Part shown: positions 25,390 through 35,795 of the stretch, piece after piece
How the letters are laid out: the number at the start of each line of letters is the position of its first letter
Numbering within the stretch: position 1 is the first letter of the stretch
Source: Plantibacter sp. ME-Dv--P-122b
Lineage (GTDB): Bacteria; Actinomycetota; Actinomycetes; Actinomycetales; Microbacteriaceae
DNA: 64,000 nucleotides
NCBI RefSeq assembly: GCF_030209375.1
Contig: NZ_JARVSC010000001.1
Location: forward strand, 658,874 to 722,873
Direction of reading: 5' to 3'
Translations under genes and position numbers: made by a program
The notes under the pieces: generated by a model
Databases searched by the model: none
What the model was told of the DNA's origin: nothing
Seen by the model: only the letters and a program-made list of their open reading frames with translations

Positions 25390-25793
25390 GATGCCTCCGT
25401 CTGCGAGCTGCGCACTACCGGGCACCGTGCCCGCTCAAGAGAGCCGGGTGAAGCGGGATCATGACGCCGATTCCTCATCTTGGCACGATGCGTCTCGCGG
25501 ACCGTCGCTGGCGCCGAGGAAGATCCGTTTCGATTGTTCTGGGAAACCGCGTCATCACCTGCTCGGGATGCACTCTCTCAGGATGAACAGCAGGATTCCC
25601 GGCGACGGGGACCCGGCTGGGTCGTCCTCGGACGGCCACGATGCGCGCCACGGCCGGTGTGCATCGGGCAACGGACCCGAAACGTTGCAGATCTCGACGG
25701 GAGGGGGCGCCTTCGTGCGTACCCGTCGACAGGCCGGGAGTGGTGCTCGGGGGCGAGCATCGCTTCCGGCCGCCTTTCCGACCGTCGCTCGGA
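25390..25793. other. 404-base gap upstream of the sigma fusion gene
   Basis: No convincing gene on either strand: short open frames here have no recognisable domain and overlap shadows of GH20. A ribosome-binding sequence ACGGAGG (minus strand, 25394-25400) belongs to the sigma fusion. The rest should hold the promoter of that gene and the 3' end of the GH20 transcript. I could not find a clear terminator hairpin or promoter pair. Confidence 0.5.
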
Positions 25794-27296
25794 TCAGTCG
25801 AGCCAGCTGACCTCGGGGGAGCGGTGGAAGGCGATGCCCGCGGCCGACCAGCCCTGAGCAAGCTCTGCCAGCCGAACCCGGAAGTCGCTCCAGTCCGGTG
25901 CCCGTCGCTCCGACCAACCGATCTCCGCGATGGAGGCGACCCGAGGGAAGACCAGGAATTCGAGCGTCTGCACGTCGGCCACGGTCTCCGTCCAGAGCGG
26001 GCCCTCGACGCCGAGGATGTCCTGCTCGCCGACGCCTTCGACGATCTCGGTCGGCTCCCAGACGGCGGAGCGTTCGACACTCGTGGGGCCGTCCGCCCAG
26101 GTGAGGCCGGCCGTCGCGACGTCGGGGTACTGCATGTCGAGGTAGGCGGCGTCGGCCGGGGACATGATGACCTGTCCGCCCTGATCGACGAACGAGCGCA
26201 GCTTGTCGGCGTGACCGTCCTCGGGGGAGACGTAGTTCCAGTACTGGCCGACGGTGCCGGGGGCGAGGTCGCGTGACGCGCCGAACTCGTGCCAGGCGAT
26301 GGCGGTCTTCCCGGTCGTGGCGACCAGCTCGGAGACCCGACGGGCGAAGTGGAGGAAGTCCTCCTGAGTGGTGGCGAGCGCTTCGTCGCCGCCCAGGTGG
26401 AGGTAGGGGCCCGGGGTCATCGCGGCGAGCTGGGTGAAGACGTCGTCGAGGAACGCGTAGGTGGACTCGGCACGGATGTCGAGGCTCGAGAAGCCGACCT
26501 CCGTGCCGGTGTACGGCTCGCGGGCGATGCCGTCCGGGTTGAGTTCCGGGTACGCGGCCAGCGCCGCATTCGTGTGTCCGGGGACGTCGATCTCGGGGAC
26601 GATCGTGACGCGGCGATCGGCGGCGTACTCGATGATCGCCCGGTAGTCGTCGGCGCTGTACGAGCCGCCCGTACCACCACCGACGGCGGTCGCCGCACCG
26701 ATCCCGGTGAGCTCCGGCCACCCGGCGATCTCGAGGCGCCACCCCTGGTCGTCGGTGAGGTGCAGATGCAGGTGGTTGAGCTTGAGTGCGGCGATCTGGT
26801 CGATGAACCGCTGCACCTGCGCGACCGTGAAGAAGTGCCTCGCGACGTCGAGCATCGCGCCGCGGTAGGCGAAGCGCGGAGCATCGTCGATGACGGTCGC
26901 GGTGATGGTCCAGTCCTGTGCGCCGGCCGTCGGTGCCCAGTTGGCCGGCGGGAGGAGCTGCCTGAGCGTCTGCGTGCCGTGGTGGACCCCGTCGGCGTCC
27001 GCGCCGACGATCTCGACACCGGAGGCCGCGGCGGTCAATCGATAGGCCCCGCTCGTCGTCGACAGGCTGGGGTCGATCGACAGCGTGATGACCGTACCCG
27101 CGGAGTCCACGACCTCGTCCGTGCCGGTCGTCTCGACCGGGAGGGCGAACCCCGTCGAGGTGCGCAGGGCGTCGGCGAGGATCAGAGCTGTGGTCGCAAC
27201 CGACGGGTCGGTACGGATCGCCGACTCCGCCGACAACCGGAACGGGGGACCGGAGGCGTCGGTGGTCTGCGAGACGGGGCGGGGCAGCAGGCTCAT
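25794..27296 (-). CDS. GH20 beta-N-acetylhexosaminidase, cytoplasmic
   Basis: A 500-residue glycoside hydrolase of family 20 that releases terminal GlcNAc from chitooligosaccharides or glycans. Near the N-terminus is the GH20b domain; the TIM barrel contains FAYRGAMLDVARHFF, LHLHLTDDQGWR and the catalytic YLHLGGDEAL with Asp304-Glu305. No signal peptide is seen, so it should act on imported oligosaccharides. ATG 27296, behind GAAGGA, was preferred; the frame opens up to 27398 but would include the operator. The 21-bp site at 27347-27367 matches the one before the ROK kinase-nagB operon. Confidence 0.93.
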   Translation of the reverse strand: MSLLPRPVSQTTDASGPPFRLSAESAIRTDPSVATTALILADALRTSTGFALPVETTGTDEVVDSAGTVITLSIDPSLSTTSGAYRLTAAASGVEIVGADADGVHHGTQTLRQLLPPANWAPTAGAQDWTITATVIDDAPRFAYRGAMLDVARHFFTVAQVQRFIDQIAALKLNHLHLHLTDDQGWRLEIAGWPELTGIGAATAVGGGTGGSYSADDYRAIIEYAADRRVTIVPEIDVPGHTNAALAAYPELNPDGIAREPYTGTEVGFSSLDIRAESTYAFLDDVFTQLAAMTPGPYLHLGGDEALATTQEDFLHFARRVSELVATTGKTAIAWHEFGASRDLAPGTVGQYWNYVSPEDGHADKLRSFVDQGGQVIMSPADAAYLDMQYPDVATAGLTWADGPTSVERSAVWEPTEIVEGVGEQDILGVEGPLWTETVADVQTLEFLVFPRVASIAEIGWSERRAPDWSDFRVRLAELAQGWSAAGIAFHRSPEVSWLD

Positions 27297-27346
27297 GGGC
27301 GGTTCCTTCGGCGTCGGCGACGCGGGATCGTGGGGCTGGAACGGGG

Positions 27347-27367
27347 TTTGTTCGGAGGGTGAACAAG
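27347..27367. promoter_or_regulatory. Inverted-repeat site upstream of GH20 hexosaminidase
   Basis: TTTGTTC (27347-27353) and GAACAAG (27361-27367) are near-perfect 7-base arms over 21 bp, 51 bases before the GH20 start. The outer arms and total length equal those of the site at 6150-6170 before the ROK kinase-nagB operon, pointing to one amino-sugar regulator for both. Confidence 0.55.
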
Positions 27368-27446
27368 CGTCGGGCCATCCTGACACACCGGCCCCCACCG
27401 CTGCCCGGCCGCTCCACAGGACGGTGCGCGTCGGGCGTCCCGTTGC

Positions 27447-27570
27447 TATGCTGCTAGCAGTCGCAACTGGCGTATAGACGGAGTTCCGCTCCGCCTCAGA
27501 TGGTTCACCATCGGGGAGCGACCCTGCACCTTGAAGACAAGGGCGGATTCGGCCGCACGCCTGGGCCGAA
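27447..27570 (+). promoter_or_regulatory. ZTP (pfl) riboswitch controlling glyA-folD
   Basis: The leader carries the conserved pfl-motif blocks in order: AACTGGCG (about 27465-27472), a variable hairpin GACGGAGTTCCGCTCCGCC, a GATGG-TT-CACCATC hairpin followed by CGGGGAGCG (to 27520), and a downstream CCGCACGCCTGGGC (27553-27566). These are the sequences that bind ZTP/ZMP, a signal of 10-formyl-folate shortage. Downstream genes glyA and folD are classical targets. A TATGCT -10-like hexamer at 27447-27452 is placed to start the transcript just before the aptamer. How it switches (terminator or start-site blocking) is not clear here. Confidence 0.88.
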
Positions 27571-27615
27571 ACGGCACATCACCGACATCCGTTCTGTCAC
27601 AAAAGGGAGCCAGTC

Positions 27616-28887
27616 TTGTCCGACACCTTCAACGCGCCACTCTCCGAGGTCGATCCCGAGATCGCAGCGGTCCTCGAGCAGGAGCTCGGTCGCCAGCGCA
27701 ACACCCTCGAGATGATCGCGAGCGAGAACTTCGTGCCCGTCTCCGTCCTGCAGTCGCAGGGCAGCGTCCTCACCAACAAGTACGCCGAGGGCTACCCGGG
27801 TCGTCGCTACTACGGCGGCTGCGAGTTCGTCGACATCGCCGAGTCCCTCGCGATCGAGCGGGCCAAGAGCCTCTTCGGTGCCGCGTACGCGAACGTCCAG
27901 CCGCACTCGGGCGCCACGGCCAACGCCGCGGTCCTCTCGGCGATCGCCACCCCCGGCGACACCATCCTCGGCCTCGAGCTCGCCCACGGCGGTCACCTCA
28001 CCCACGGCATGAAGCTCAACTTCTCCGGCAAGCTCTACAACGCCGTCTCCTACGGCGTCGACCCCGAGACCTTCCTCGTCGACATGGACGTCGTCCGCGA
28101 CAAGGCGCTCGAGCACAAGCCGCAGGTCATCATCGCCGGTTGGTCCGCCTACCCGCGCCAGCTCGACTTCGCCGCGTTCCGCGCGATCGCCGACGAGGTC
28201 GGCGCGAAGCTCTGGGTCGACATGGCGCACTTCGCCGGCCTCGTCGCCGCCGGTGTCCACCCGTCGCCCGTGCCGTTCGCCGACGTCGTGTCGTCCACCG
28301 TGCACAAGACCATCGGCGGCCCGCGCTCCGGCTTCATCGTGAGCCGCGACATGGAGCTCGCCAAGAAGCTCAACTCGAACGTGTTCCCCGGCCAGCAGGG
28401 CGGACCGCTCATGCACGTCATCGCCGCCAAGGCGACGGCGTTCAAGCTCGCCGCCACGGCGGAGTTCAAGGACCGCCAGGAGCGCACGCTCCGCGGCGCC
28501 AAGCTCCTCGCCGAGGCGCTCACCTCCGAGGCGTCGAAGGCCGCCGGTATCGACGTCCTCACCGGTGGCACCGACGTGCACCTCGTGCTCGCCGACCTCC
28601 GCACCTCCGAACTCGACGGCCAGCAGGCCGAAGACCTCCTCCACGAGGTCGGCATCACGGTCAACCGCAACTCGGTGCCGTTCGACCCGCGCCCGCCGAT
28701 GGTCACCTCCGGTCTGCGGATCGGTACCCCGGCACTCGCGACGCGTGGCTTCGGCGACACCGAGTTCGCCGAGGTCGCCGACATCATCGCCCTCGCGCTG
28801 CGCAACGGTGCCGAGGCCGGAGCCCTCCGGGAGCGCGTCACGGCGCTCGCCGAGCGCTTCCCGCTCTACCCCGGCCTCCAGCAGTAG
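27616..28887 (+). CDS. glyA: Serine hydroxymethyltransferase
   Basis: A 423-residue PLP enzyme interconverting serine and glycine with transfer of a one-carbon unit to tetrahydrofolate. IASENFVP near the N-terminus, [15 protein letters not shown] and [14 protein letters not shown], with the PLP lysine at 231, are diagnostic. The ATG at 27616 follows AAAAGGGAG. It is under a ZTP riboswitch and is followed 11 bases later by folD, forming a one-carbon operon. Confidence 0.97.
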   Translation: MSDTFNAPLSEVDPEIAAVLEQELGRQRNTLEMIASENFVPVSVLQSQGSVLTNKYAEGYPGRRYYGGCEFVDIAESLAIERAKSLFGAAYANVQPHSGATANAAVLSAIATPGDTILGLELAHGGHLTHGMKLNFSGKLYNAVSYGVDPETFLVDMDVVRDKALEHKPQVIIAGWSAYPRQLDFAAFRAIADEVGAKLWVDMAHFAGLVAAGVHPSPVPFADVVSSTVHKTIGGPRSGFIVSRDMELAKKLNSNVFPGQQGGPLMHVIAAKATAFKLAATAEFKDRQERTLRGAKLLAEALTSEASKAAGIDVLTGGTDVHLVLADLRTSELDGQQAEDLLHEVGITVNRNSVPFDPRPPMVTSGLRIGTPALATRGFGDTEFAEVADIIALALRNGAEAGALRERVTALAERFPLYPGLQQ

Positions 28888-28898
28888 GGCGCGGGCGC

Positions 28899-29771
28899 AT
28901 GACCGCACAGATCCTCGACGGCAAGGCCACTGCCGCCGCCATCAAGTCCGAACTCGCGATCGAGGTGGCTGCGCTCAAGGAGCGCGGCATCTCGGTCGGG
29001 CTGGGCACCGTCCTCGTCGGGTCCGACCCGGGTTCGCAGTGGTACGTCGCCGGGAAGCACCGCGACTGTGCCGAGGTCGGCATGGAGTCGATCCGACGCG
29101 ACCTGCCCGAGACGGTCTCGCAGGAGGAGCTCGAGGCCGTCCTCGACGAGCTCAACGCCGACGAGAGCTGCACCGGCTACATCGTGCAGCTGCCGTTGCC
29201 GAAGCACATCGACACCGACGCGATCCTCGAGCGCATCGATCCCGAGAAGGACGCCGACGGGCTCCACCCGACCAACCTCGGTCGTCTCGTGCTCAACGTG
29301 AACCGCCCGATCCACACGCCGCTGCCGTGCACGCCGAAGGGCGTCATCGAGCTGGTGGAACGTCACGGGATCAGCTGGGCGGGCAAGCACGTCGTCGTCG
29401 TGGGCCGCGGGGTCACCGTCGGTCGCGCGATCGGCCCGCTGCTCACCCGTCGTGAATACAACGCGACGGTCACGCTGACGCACACCGGGACGGTCGGACT
29501 CGACGACATCCTCCGCACCGCCGACGTGATCGTCGCCGCGGCGGGCGTCCCCGGGATCGTCACGCGTGACGCCGTGAAGCCTGGCGTCATCGTCCTCGAC
29601 GTCGGTGTGAGCCGTGAGACCGACCCGGAGACCGGCAAGTCCCGGGTCGTCGGCGATGTCGCCCCGGACGTGGCCGAGGTCGCCTCGTGGATCAGCCCGA
29701 ACCCCGGCGGTGTCGGCCCCATGACGAGAGTCGGACTCCTCGCCAACGTCGTCCGCATGGCCACCCCCTAA
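28899..29771 (+). CDS. folD: Methylenetetrahydrofolate dehydrogenase/cyclohydrolase
   Basis: A 290-residue bifunctional enzyme converting 5,10-methylene-THF to 10-formyl-THF. The substrate-site stretch [14 protein letters not shown] holds the catalytic lysine, QLPLPKHID and [11 protein letters not shown] are folate-site motifs, and [14 protein letters not shown] binds NADP. ATG 28899 is in frame with a much longer spurious opening that runs back over glyA. Second gene of the glyA operon. Confidence 0.96.
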   Translation: MTAQILDGKATAAAIKSELAIEVAALKERGISVGLGTVLVGSDPGSQWYVAGKHRDCAEVGMESIRRDLPETVSQEELEAVLDELNADESCTGYIVQLPLPKHIDTDAILERIDPEKDADGLHPTNLGRLVLNVNRPIHTPLPCTPKGVIELVERHGISWAGKHVVVVGRGVTVGRAIGPLLTRREYNATVTLTHTGTVGLDDILRTADVIVAAAGVPGIVTRDAVKPGVIVLDVGVSRETDPETGKSRVVGDVAPDVAEVASWISPNPGGVGPMTRVGLLANVVRMATP

Positions 29772-29775
29772 CCCA

Positions 29776-29843
29776 GCCCGCGAACTGTCACTCGACGCTA
29801 GTCCGGCGCCCCGCGACTAGCCGGAAGTGACAGTTCGCGAGCC
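29776..29843. repeat. Palindromic element, copy 1 (3' side of the DUF559-like gene)
   Basis: Arms GCCCGCGAACTGTCAC and GTGACAGTTCGCGAGC (one mismatch) enclose a second inner pair, GCTAGTC/GACTAGC. It shares the block AACTGTCACTCGACGCTAGT with copy 2 in the same orientation. The last codons and the TAG stop of the DUF559-like gene (29798-29800) lie inside it. Confidence 0.85.
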
Positions 29844-30715
29844 AGGGCGGTGAGGATGGGCGACGGGTCCGTCAGGTGCGAGCGATTCACCCGGATGACC
29901 CGCCAGCCCGCTGCCATGACGCGGTCGAGGCGATCGATGTCGTGGAAGATCTGCCGTTCATCCGCGAAGTGCGTGCCGCCGTCGTATTCGACGAGGACCC
30001 GCTGTTCGGGATACACCAGGTCGCCCAAGGCCAGAAAGCGTCCGTGGGTGTCCGAGATCACCTCGTTGACGAGCGGTTCCGGAAGGCCCGCGCGGACGAT
30101 CAGCAGGCGCAATGCGGTCTCCATCGGCGAATCCGTCCGCGGCCGCATCATCGAGAACGCGAGCCGCAGACGTTTCGCGCCGCGACGGCCGTTCATCCGC
30201 GCCAGCCCGCGGACGATCTGCTGCTCCGAGGCCAGTGGTCGCTTCCGGCGGAGCAGCACGTCGCCGGCGATCACCAGGTCGTCCAAGGGGAGTCGGGTTC
30301 CGAGCTGACACCAGGCGTCGACGGCGGTCAGCACCGGCAGTCCCTCGACGACGACCACCTCCCAGTGGTCGCCGTCGAGTTGATGCCCGCGCACGCCCGC
30401 TCCTCGAGGCGCGCGTGCCGGCGCGATGGAGGCGACATCGAGTGGTGCCTCATGTTCCCAGGTGGGCACGGGGAGGCCGTGCAAGGCCGCCGCGCTCACG
30501 TGGCTGAAGAACTGCCCATCGTGCAGGAGCGGGGCATAGGCGCGACAGCGTCCAGGGACGTCCGTGGGCTGGTCGAGCGGTGCCCGGACGCCTCGGTGCG
30601 GCGTGGCGAGGTCGCGCGCTCGTAGCCGCGATCGAGGCACGCCGAGTTCGTCGGCGTCGGCCATGGAGAACGGCTGCTTGCTGAGTTCGAGGGGGAGGGG
30701 ACGTCGGCGGACCAT
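29798..30715 (-). CDS. DUF559-like putative endonuclease/AbiEi-like protein
   Basis: A 305-residue protein. The C-terminal third (PEQRVLVEYDGGTHFADERQ, then DRLDRVMAAGWRVIRVNRSHL) matches the DUF559/very-short-patch-repair-like nuclease fold, with the E-Y-D-G and H pattern and the Q near DERQ. The N-terminal two thirds resemble helix-turn-helix/AbiEi-type proteins (SHVSAALHGLPVP is typical). Such proteins are frequent in actinobacteria and of unknown role; defence has been suggested. The coding end is formed by a palindromic repeat and a second copy lies 51 bases before the start, so the gene looks like cargo or an inserted unit. Confidence 0.75.
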   Translation of the reverse strand: MVRRRPLPLELSKQPFSMADADELGVPRSRLRARDLATPHRGVRAPLDQPTDVPGRCRAYAPLLHDGQFFSHVSAAALHGLPVPTWEHEAPLDVASIAPARAPRGAGVRGHQLDGDHWEVVVVEGLPVLTAVDAWCQLGTRLPLDDLVIAGDVLLRRKRPLASEQQIVRGLARMNGRRGAKRLRLAFSMMRPRTDSPMETALRLLIVRAGLPEPLVNEVISDTHGRFLALGDLVYPEQRVLVEYDGGTHFADERQIFHDIDRLDRVMAAGWRVIRVNRSHLTDPSPILTALARELSLPASRGAPD

Positions 30716-30765
30716 CCCACCACGGTGCCGATTGTGACGTCTCGACGTCGGAAGTTCTCCACACC

Positions 30766-30836
30766 CTGCCCGCGAACTGTCACTCGACGCTAGTCCGAGC
30801 GGCCAGGACTATCCGGAATTGACAGTTCGCGGGCAG
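30766..30836. repeat. Palindromic element, copy 2 (5' side of the DUF559-like gene)
   Basis: Perfect 17-base terminal inverted repeats CTGCCCGCGAACTGTCA and TGACAGTTCGCGGGCAG over 71 bp, with an inner TAGTCC/GGACTA pair. Same orientation as copy 1. It lies between galK (ends 30848) and the start of the DUF559-like gene. Confidence 0.88.
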
Positions 30837-30847
30837 GGAGGGGAAGG

Positions 30848-32004
<1,157 letters not shown>

Positions 32005-32008
<4 letters not shown>

Positions 32009-33156
32009 ACGGGGTTCTCCTCGTCGGCTGCGGCGATCGCGGCGCGCAGGGCGGTGGCGGTTGTCTCGGGAGGGACGTCGCCGATCCAGGCGCCCATGGC
32101 CGCCTCGGAGCCGGCCAGGTACTTCAAGCGGTCGGCTCCACGACGCGGGGAGGTGAGCTGCAGGTGGAGTCGGAGCTCATCGCGGTGGACGCGGGTCGGT
32201 GCCTGGTGCCAGGCGGCGATGTACGGGGTCGGGGTGTCGTACAGTGCGTCGACGCCGCGCAGCAGCCGCAGGTAGAGGACGGCGAGTTCGTCCCGTTCCT
32301 CGAGCGAGGTCGCGGCGAAGTCGGGCACGTGCCGGTGGGGGAGCAGGTGTACCTCGATGGGCCAGCGCGCCGCGAACGGGACGAACGCCGTCCAGTGCTC
32401 GCCGGCGAGGACGACGCGCTCGTCAGCCTGCTCCGCGGCGAGGATGTCGGCGAAGAGTCCGGGACCGTATGCCTCGCTCGCGGCGATGAGTCGCTGCGTG
32501 CGCGGGGTCACGTAGGGGTAGGAGTAGATCTGTCCGTGCGGGTGGTGGAGGGTGACACCGATCTGCTCGCCACGGTTCTCGAAGGGGAACACCTGCTGGA
32601 TCGAGTCGATCTGCGACAGCGCGTGCGTCCGGCGGGCCCACGCCTCGATCACCGTGCGCGCCCGGGTGCGGGACAGCGAACCGAAGGAACCGGTGCTCGA
32701 CGGGCTGAAGCTCACGACCTCGCATCGCCCGACCGAGGTGCGCGTCCGGCCGATCCCGATCGTCTCGAGGTCGGCGAGATCGACCGGGGCGTTCTCGTCT
32801 TCGAGCAGCGGTCCGAAGGACGGCGACTTGTTCTCGAAGACCGCGACGTCGTACTGGTCGGGGATCTCGGAGGGGTTCGAGGGGCTCGCGGGCGCGAGCG
32901 GGTCGAGGTTCGCGGGTGGCAGCATCACGCGGTTCTGGCGGGCGGCGGCGATCGAGATCCACTCACCCGTCAGCGGGTCCTGGCGCATGGACGCGGTCGG
33001 TGGTCGTGGCGCGAGCTCGCGTGCGTCGGGCAGGCGCTCCGCGGGTAGCGTCGTGTCGACATCGTCGAAGTAGATGAGTTCGCGACCGTCGGCGAGGCGC
33101 TGGGTCGAGCTCGCGATCGCCGGGTCGATGACGAAGGTGTCGTCGAGTGGGGGCAT
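32005..33156 (-). CDS. galT: Galactose-1-phosphate uridylyltransferase
   Basis: A 383-residue enzyme exchanging UMP between UDP-glucose and galactose-1-phosphate. GVTLHHPHGQIYSYPY carries the HPH active site (H205, H207), and the N-terminal RQDPLTGEWI is conserved. ATG 33156 was chosen; an in-frame extension to 33195 runs into the operator. It is divergent from a DeoR regulator and overlaps galK. galE is not in the window. Confidence 0.95.
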
Positions 33157-33184
33157 GGGGATCCTCAGAACGGGTTGTCGAAAG

Positions 33185-33201
33185 GAAACGTACAACGTTT
33201 C
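33185..33201. promoter_or_regulatory. Palindromic operator between galT and deoR-type gene
   Basis: GAAACG (33185-33190) and CGTTTC (33196-33201) are perfect arms in the 83-base divergent region. A second, wider pair TTGAA/TTCAA lies at about 33205-33237. Likely binding sites of the DeoR regulator for both directions. Confidence 0.6.
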
Positions 33202-33239
33202 GCCTTGAAAAGTATAGGCAAGTCAGCGAAGATTCAAGC

Positions 33240-34052
33240 ATGTCCGACGACGAGCCGATGCAGTTGCCCGCCCCACTGCGACGCGACCGCATCCGCGAGC
33301 TCCTCGATGAGCGCGGCTTCGTGCGCGTCGCCGACATCTCCGACGACTTCGGCGTCTCCCGGGTGACCGCCCGGACGGACCTCGACACCCTCGTCGACCA
33401 GGGCGACGCCGTCCGCGTGCACGGTGGCGCGATGCCCGTCCAGGGACGCGGCGCCGTCGAGTCGCCGATCGAACTCGCGACCGCGACCTCGGCGCATGCG
33501 AAGCAGCGGATCGGTGAGGCGGCGGCCGCGATGGTGCGCTCCGGTCAGAGCGTGATCGTCGACGTCGGCAGCACCGGCCTCGCCCTCGCCCGCGCGCTCA
33601 AGGCTCGCCGCGACCTCGCCGACGTCGTGGTCATCACGAACGGCCTGACCATCGCGCTCGAACTCGAGTCGGAGATCCCGAGGTTCTCGGTGATCGTCAC
33701 TGGTGGATCGCTTCGGCCGCTCCAGCATTCGCTCGTCGATCCGCTCGCCGGTTCGCTGCTCGGCCAGGTCCACGCCGATCTCGCCTTCATCGGGTGCAAT
33801 GGTGTCGACGCAGGCCATGGCGTGACCAACGTCAACCTGCCCGAGGCCGAGGTGAAGGCCAGGATGGTTCGCGCCGCCGAGCGGGTGGTCGTGGTCGCCG
33901 ATGCCTCGAAGCTCGGTGTGCGGCAGCTCGGCCGGATCGCCGGGCTCGAGGCCTTCGACGCCCTCCTGACCGACGACGGCGCCGCGCCCGAGACCGTCGC
34001 GCTCCTCCGGGACGCGGGACTCGCGGTGACGCTGGTCCCACTCGGCGACTGA
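33240..34052 (+). CDS. DeoR-family regulator of galactose genes
   Basis: A 270-residue repressor-type protein. The N-terminal helix-turn-helix (RRDRIRELLDERGFVRVADI, VSRVTARTDLDTL) and the sugar-phosphate sensing C-terminal domain (VIVDVGSTGLALARAL, DLAFIGCNGVDAGHGVTN, VVVADASKLG) are complete. ATG 33240 opens the frame; ATG 33258 is an alternative. Its divergent position to galTK and the palindromes between them suggest that it represses galTK until a sugar phosphate binds. Confidence 0.92.
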   Translation: MSDDEPMQLPAPLRRDRIRELLDERGFVRVADISDDFGVSRVTARTDLDTLVDQGDAVRVHGGAMPVQGRGAVESPIELATATSAHAKQRIGEAAAAMVRSGQSVIVDVGSTGLALARALKARRDLADVVVITNGLTIALELESEIPRFSVIVTGGSLRPLQHSLVDPLAGSLLGQVHADLAFIGCNGVDAGHGVTNVNLPEAEVKARMVRAAERVVVVADASKLGVRQLGRIAGLEAFDALLTDDGAAPETVALLRDAGLAVTLVPLGD

Positions 34053-34129
34053 CCTCGCGCCGCGTCCCGCCGCCCCGCGCCGCGTCCCAGCACTCGCGCG
34101 CCGGCGGCCTGTTGCGGCAGCATGGTCGC

Positions 34130-34645
34130 ATGACTGATCGAGCGCATCCGGCCGTGTCCATCGTCGAGCAGACGCTGCGTGATCGCGGGGCTCAGGGCGA
34201 GGTCACCTGGCTCGACGATGCTGCACGAACGGCAGCGCTCGCAGCGGAGGCCTTGGGGATCGAGGTCGGGGCGATCGCGAACTCCCTCGTGTTCACGCTC
34301 GACGGCGAGCCGACGCTGATCCTCACGAGCGGCGCCCACCGTGTCGACACCGCCTGGGTCGGCGAGCGGCTCGGTGGACGGCTGAAGCGTGCTGACGCCG
34401 AGGTCGTCAAGGCGGCGACGGGTCAGGTGATCGGTGGTGTCGCGCCAGTCGGTCACCCGGAACCGATCCGCACCTATGTGGACGAGGCGCTCGCCGCCTA
34501 CCCGGAGGTCTGGGCCGCAGCCGGCCACGCGCACACGGTGTTCCCGACGACCTTCGAGGAGCTGGTGCGGGTGACCGGCGGGCAGGTCATCGCGGTGGAG
34601 CCGCCGACGGATCCTGCGGGGTCGTCGGCAGCTGCGTCGGCGTAG
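34130..34645 (+). CDS. YbaK/EbsC-family aminoacyl-tRNA deacylase-like protein
   Basis: A 171-residue single-domain protein of the YbaK/ProX family, which hydrolyses mischarged tRNA such as Cys-tRNA(Pro) in trans. Typical features: AAEALGIEVGAIANSLVF near residue 45, PTLILTSGAHRVD, and GGVAPVGHPEPIRTYVDE. Cytoplasmic. Its last 59 bases overlap the 3' end of the convergent CPBP gene, a longer overlap than usual; both frames keep their family motifs well upstream of it. Confidence 0.88.
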   Translation: MTDRAHPAVSIVEQTLRDRGAQGEVTWLDDAARTAALAAEALGIEVGAIANSLVFTLDGEPTLILTSGAHRVDTAWVGERLGGRLKRADAEVVKAATGQVIGGVAPVGHPEPIRTYVDEALAAYPEVWAAAGHAHTVFPTTFEELVRVTGGQVIAVEPPTDPAGSSAAASA

Positions 34646-35678
34646 CCATCGGAGCGGCCATGGCGAGCGGCAGCGTCCCCTGCTGCTTCGTCACCCGGCT
34701 CGGCGGCAGCGGAGCCGTCGCGGTCACGCCGTTCCGGCGTCCCCACCAGGTGCTCACGACGGCTGCGGCGACGCAGAGCGCCATCGGGATGAGCATGAAC
34801 GGTCCGCCGGCGCCCTCGCCCCGTTCGAAGACCTGGTCGGTCTGCGACATGAGCGCCGTGGGGACGAGGAGGAGGACGTTGTTCGTCGCGTGGACGAGCA
34901 CCGGAGCCTCAAGGCCACCGGTGCCGCGGGCGGCGAAGGACATCGAGGCGCCGAACACGAAGTAGTAGGCGATGAGCCAGGGGTCGCCTGCGAAATGGAC
35001 CGAGGCGAAGACCGCGCCGGAGACGACCGCGCCGACGAGGAACGCGGTGATCGGTCGACTGAACCAGGATCCGACGGAACGCTGGATGAGGCCGCGTGCC
35101 CCGTACTCCTCGCCGGCCGACTGCAGCGGCGTTGTGAGGATCACGATGGCGAGCATCGCGATCATGGTGCCGTCGACGACGATGGGCTCGAGCGGGGAGA
35201 GCAGGACGGACGCGCCGACGTACACGATCCACACCGGGACGATGATGAGCGCGAGGCGGCCGAACCAGCGCCAACGGAAGCGCCCTTCCACCGACGACAG
35301 CCATCGCGGCCGGACGCCGAAGATCGCCCACTGGATGAGCATCGACACCGGGATGAGCGCGGCGAGCGACAGGTTGTTCGCGAGCATCGTCACGGGTGTC
35401 AGCGTCATGAGACCGTTCGCGACGTCGTCGAGCGTGTACGCCCCGGTGGCGACGTCCACGATGAGCGCGATGCCGCCGAGCACGATCGAGAGGATCAGGA
35501 ACCCGACGACGAGCAGGAGGAGTGCGAGGGCTCCGCGCCACCATGCGGGTGCGGTGCGCAGGGCGTGGTCGTACGTCGCGAGCTGCGGCGACGGCGCGAC
35601 CGGACCGACGTGCGTCGAGGCCGGTGTCGTCGAGGGGAATGGCGAAGGCGTCTGCGGGTGCTGTCCAGGATTCGTCAT
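34587..35678 (-). CDS. CPBP-family intramembrane metalloprotease
   Basis: A 363-residue membrane protein with about eight hydrophobic segments. The three CPBP motifs are present: AGEEYGARGLIQR (E190, E191, R195), FASVHF (H228) and LVHATNN (H263, N267). Members process peptides or proteins inside the membrane; some act in bacteriocin immunity. Residues 1-35 are a Pro/Ser/Thr-rich cytoplasmic tail. ATG 35678 was chosen; the longer frame to 35999 is antisense to DUF2200. Confidence 0.9.
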   Translation of the reverse strand: MTNPGQHPQTPSPFPSTTPASTHVGPVAPSPQLATYDHALRTAPAWWRGALALLLLVVGFLILSIVLGGIALIVDVATGAYTLDDVANGLMTLTPVTMLANNLSLAALIPVSMLIQWAIFGVRPRWLSSVEGRFRWRWFGRLALIIVPVWIVYVGASVLLSPLEPIVVDGTMIAMLAIVILTTPLQSAGEEYGARGLIQRSVGSWFSRPITAFLVGAVVSGAVFASVHFAGDPWLIAYYFVFGASMSFAARGTGGLEAPVLVHATNNVLLLVPTALMSQTDQVFERGEGAGGPFMLIPMALCVAAAVVSTWWGRRNGVTATAPLPPSRVTKQQGTLPLAMAAPMATPTQLPTTPQDPSAAPPR

Positions 35679-35795
35679 GCTGCCAGGGTAGGCAGCCGTC
35701 GCGGCAGGACGCGTCCCCCGAGCGATGGACGACGAGCGACGGATAGCCCGTGATCGGCCTGGTCCCGAACGCGCGACGGTGGGAGACTGCCAGGT

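Noticed and set aside
25475..26080. 201-residue minus-strand frame in the sigma upstream region
   Set aside because: It overlaps GH20 in another frame and is Ser/Arg-rich without motifs.
29776..30836. A classical insertion sequence around the DUF559-like gene
   Set aside because: No transposase motif and no target-site duplication could be made out; kept as a palindrome-bracketed gene instead.
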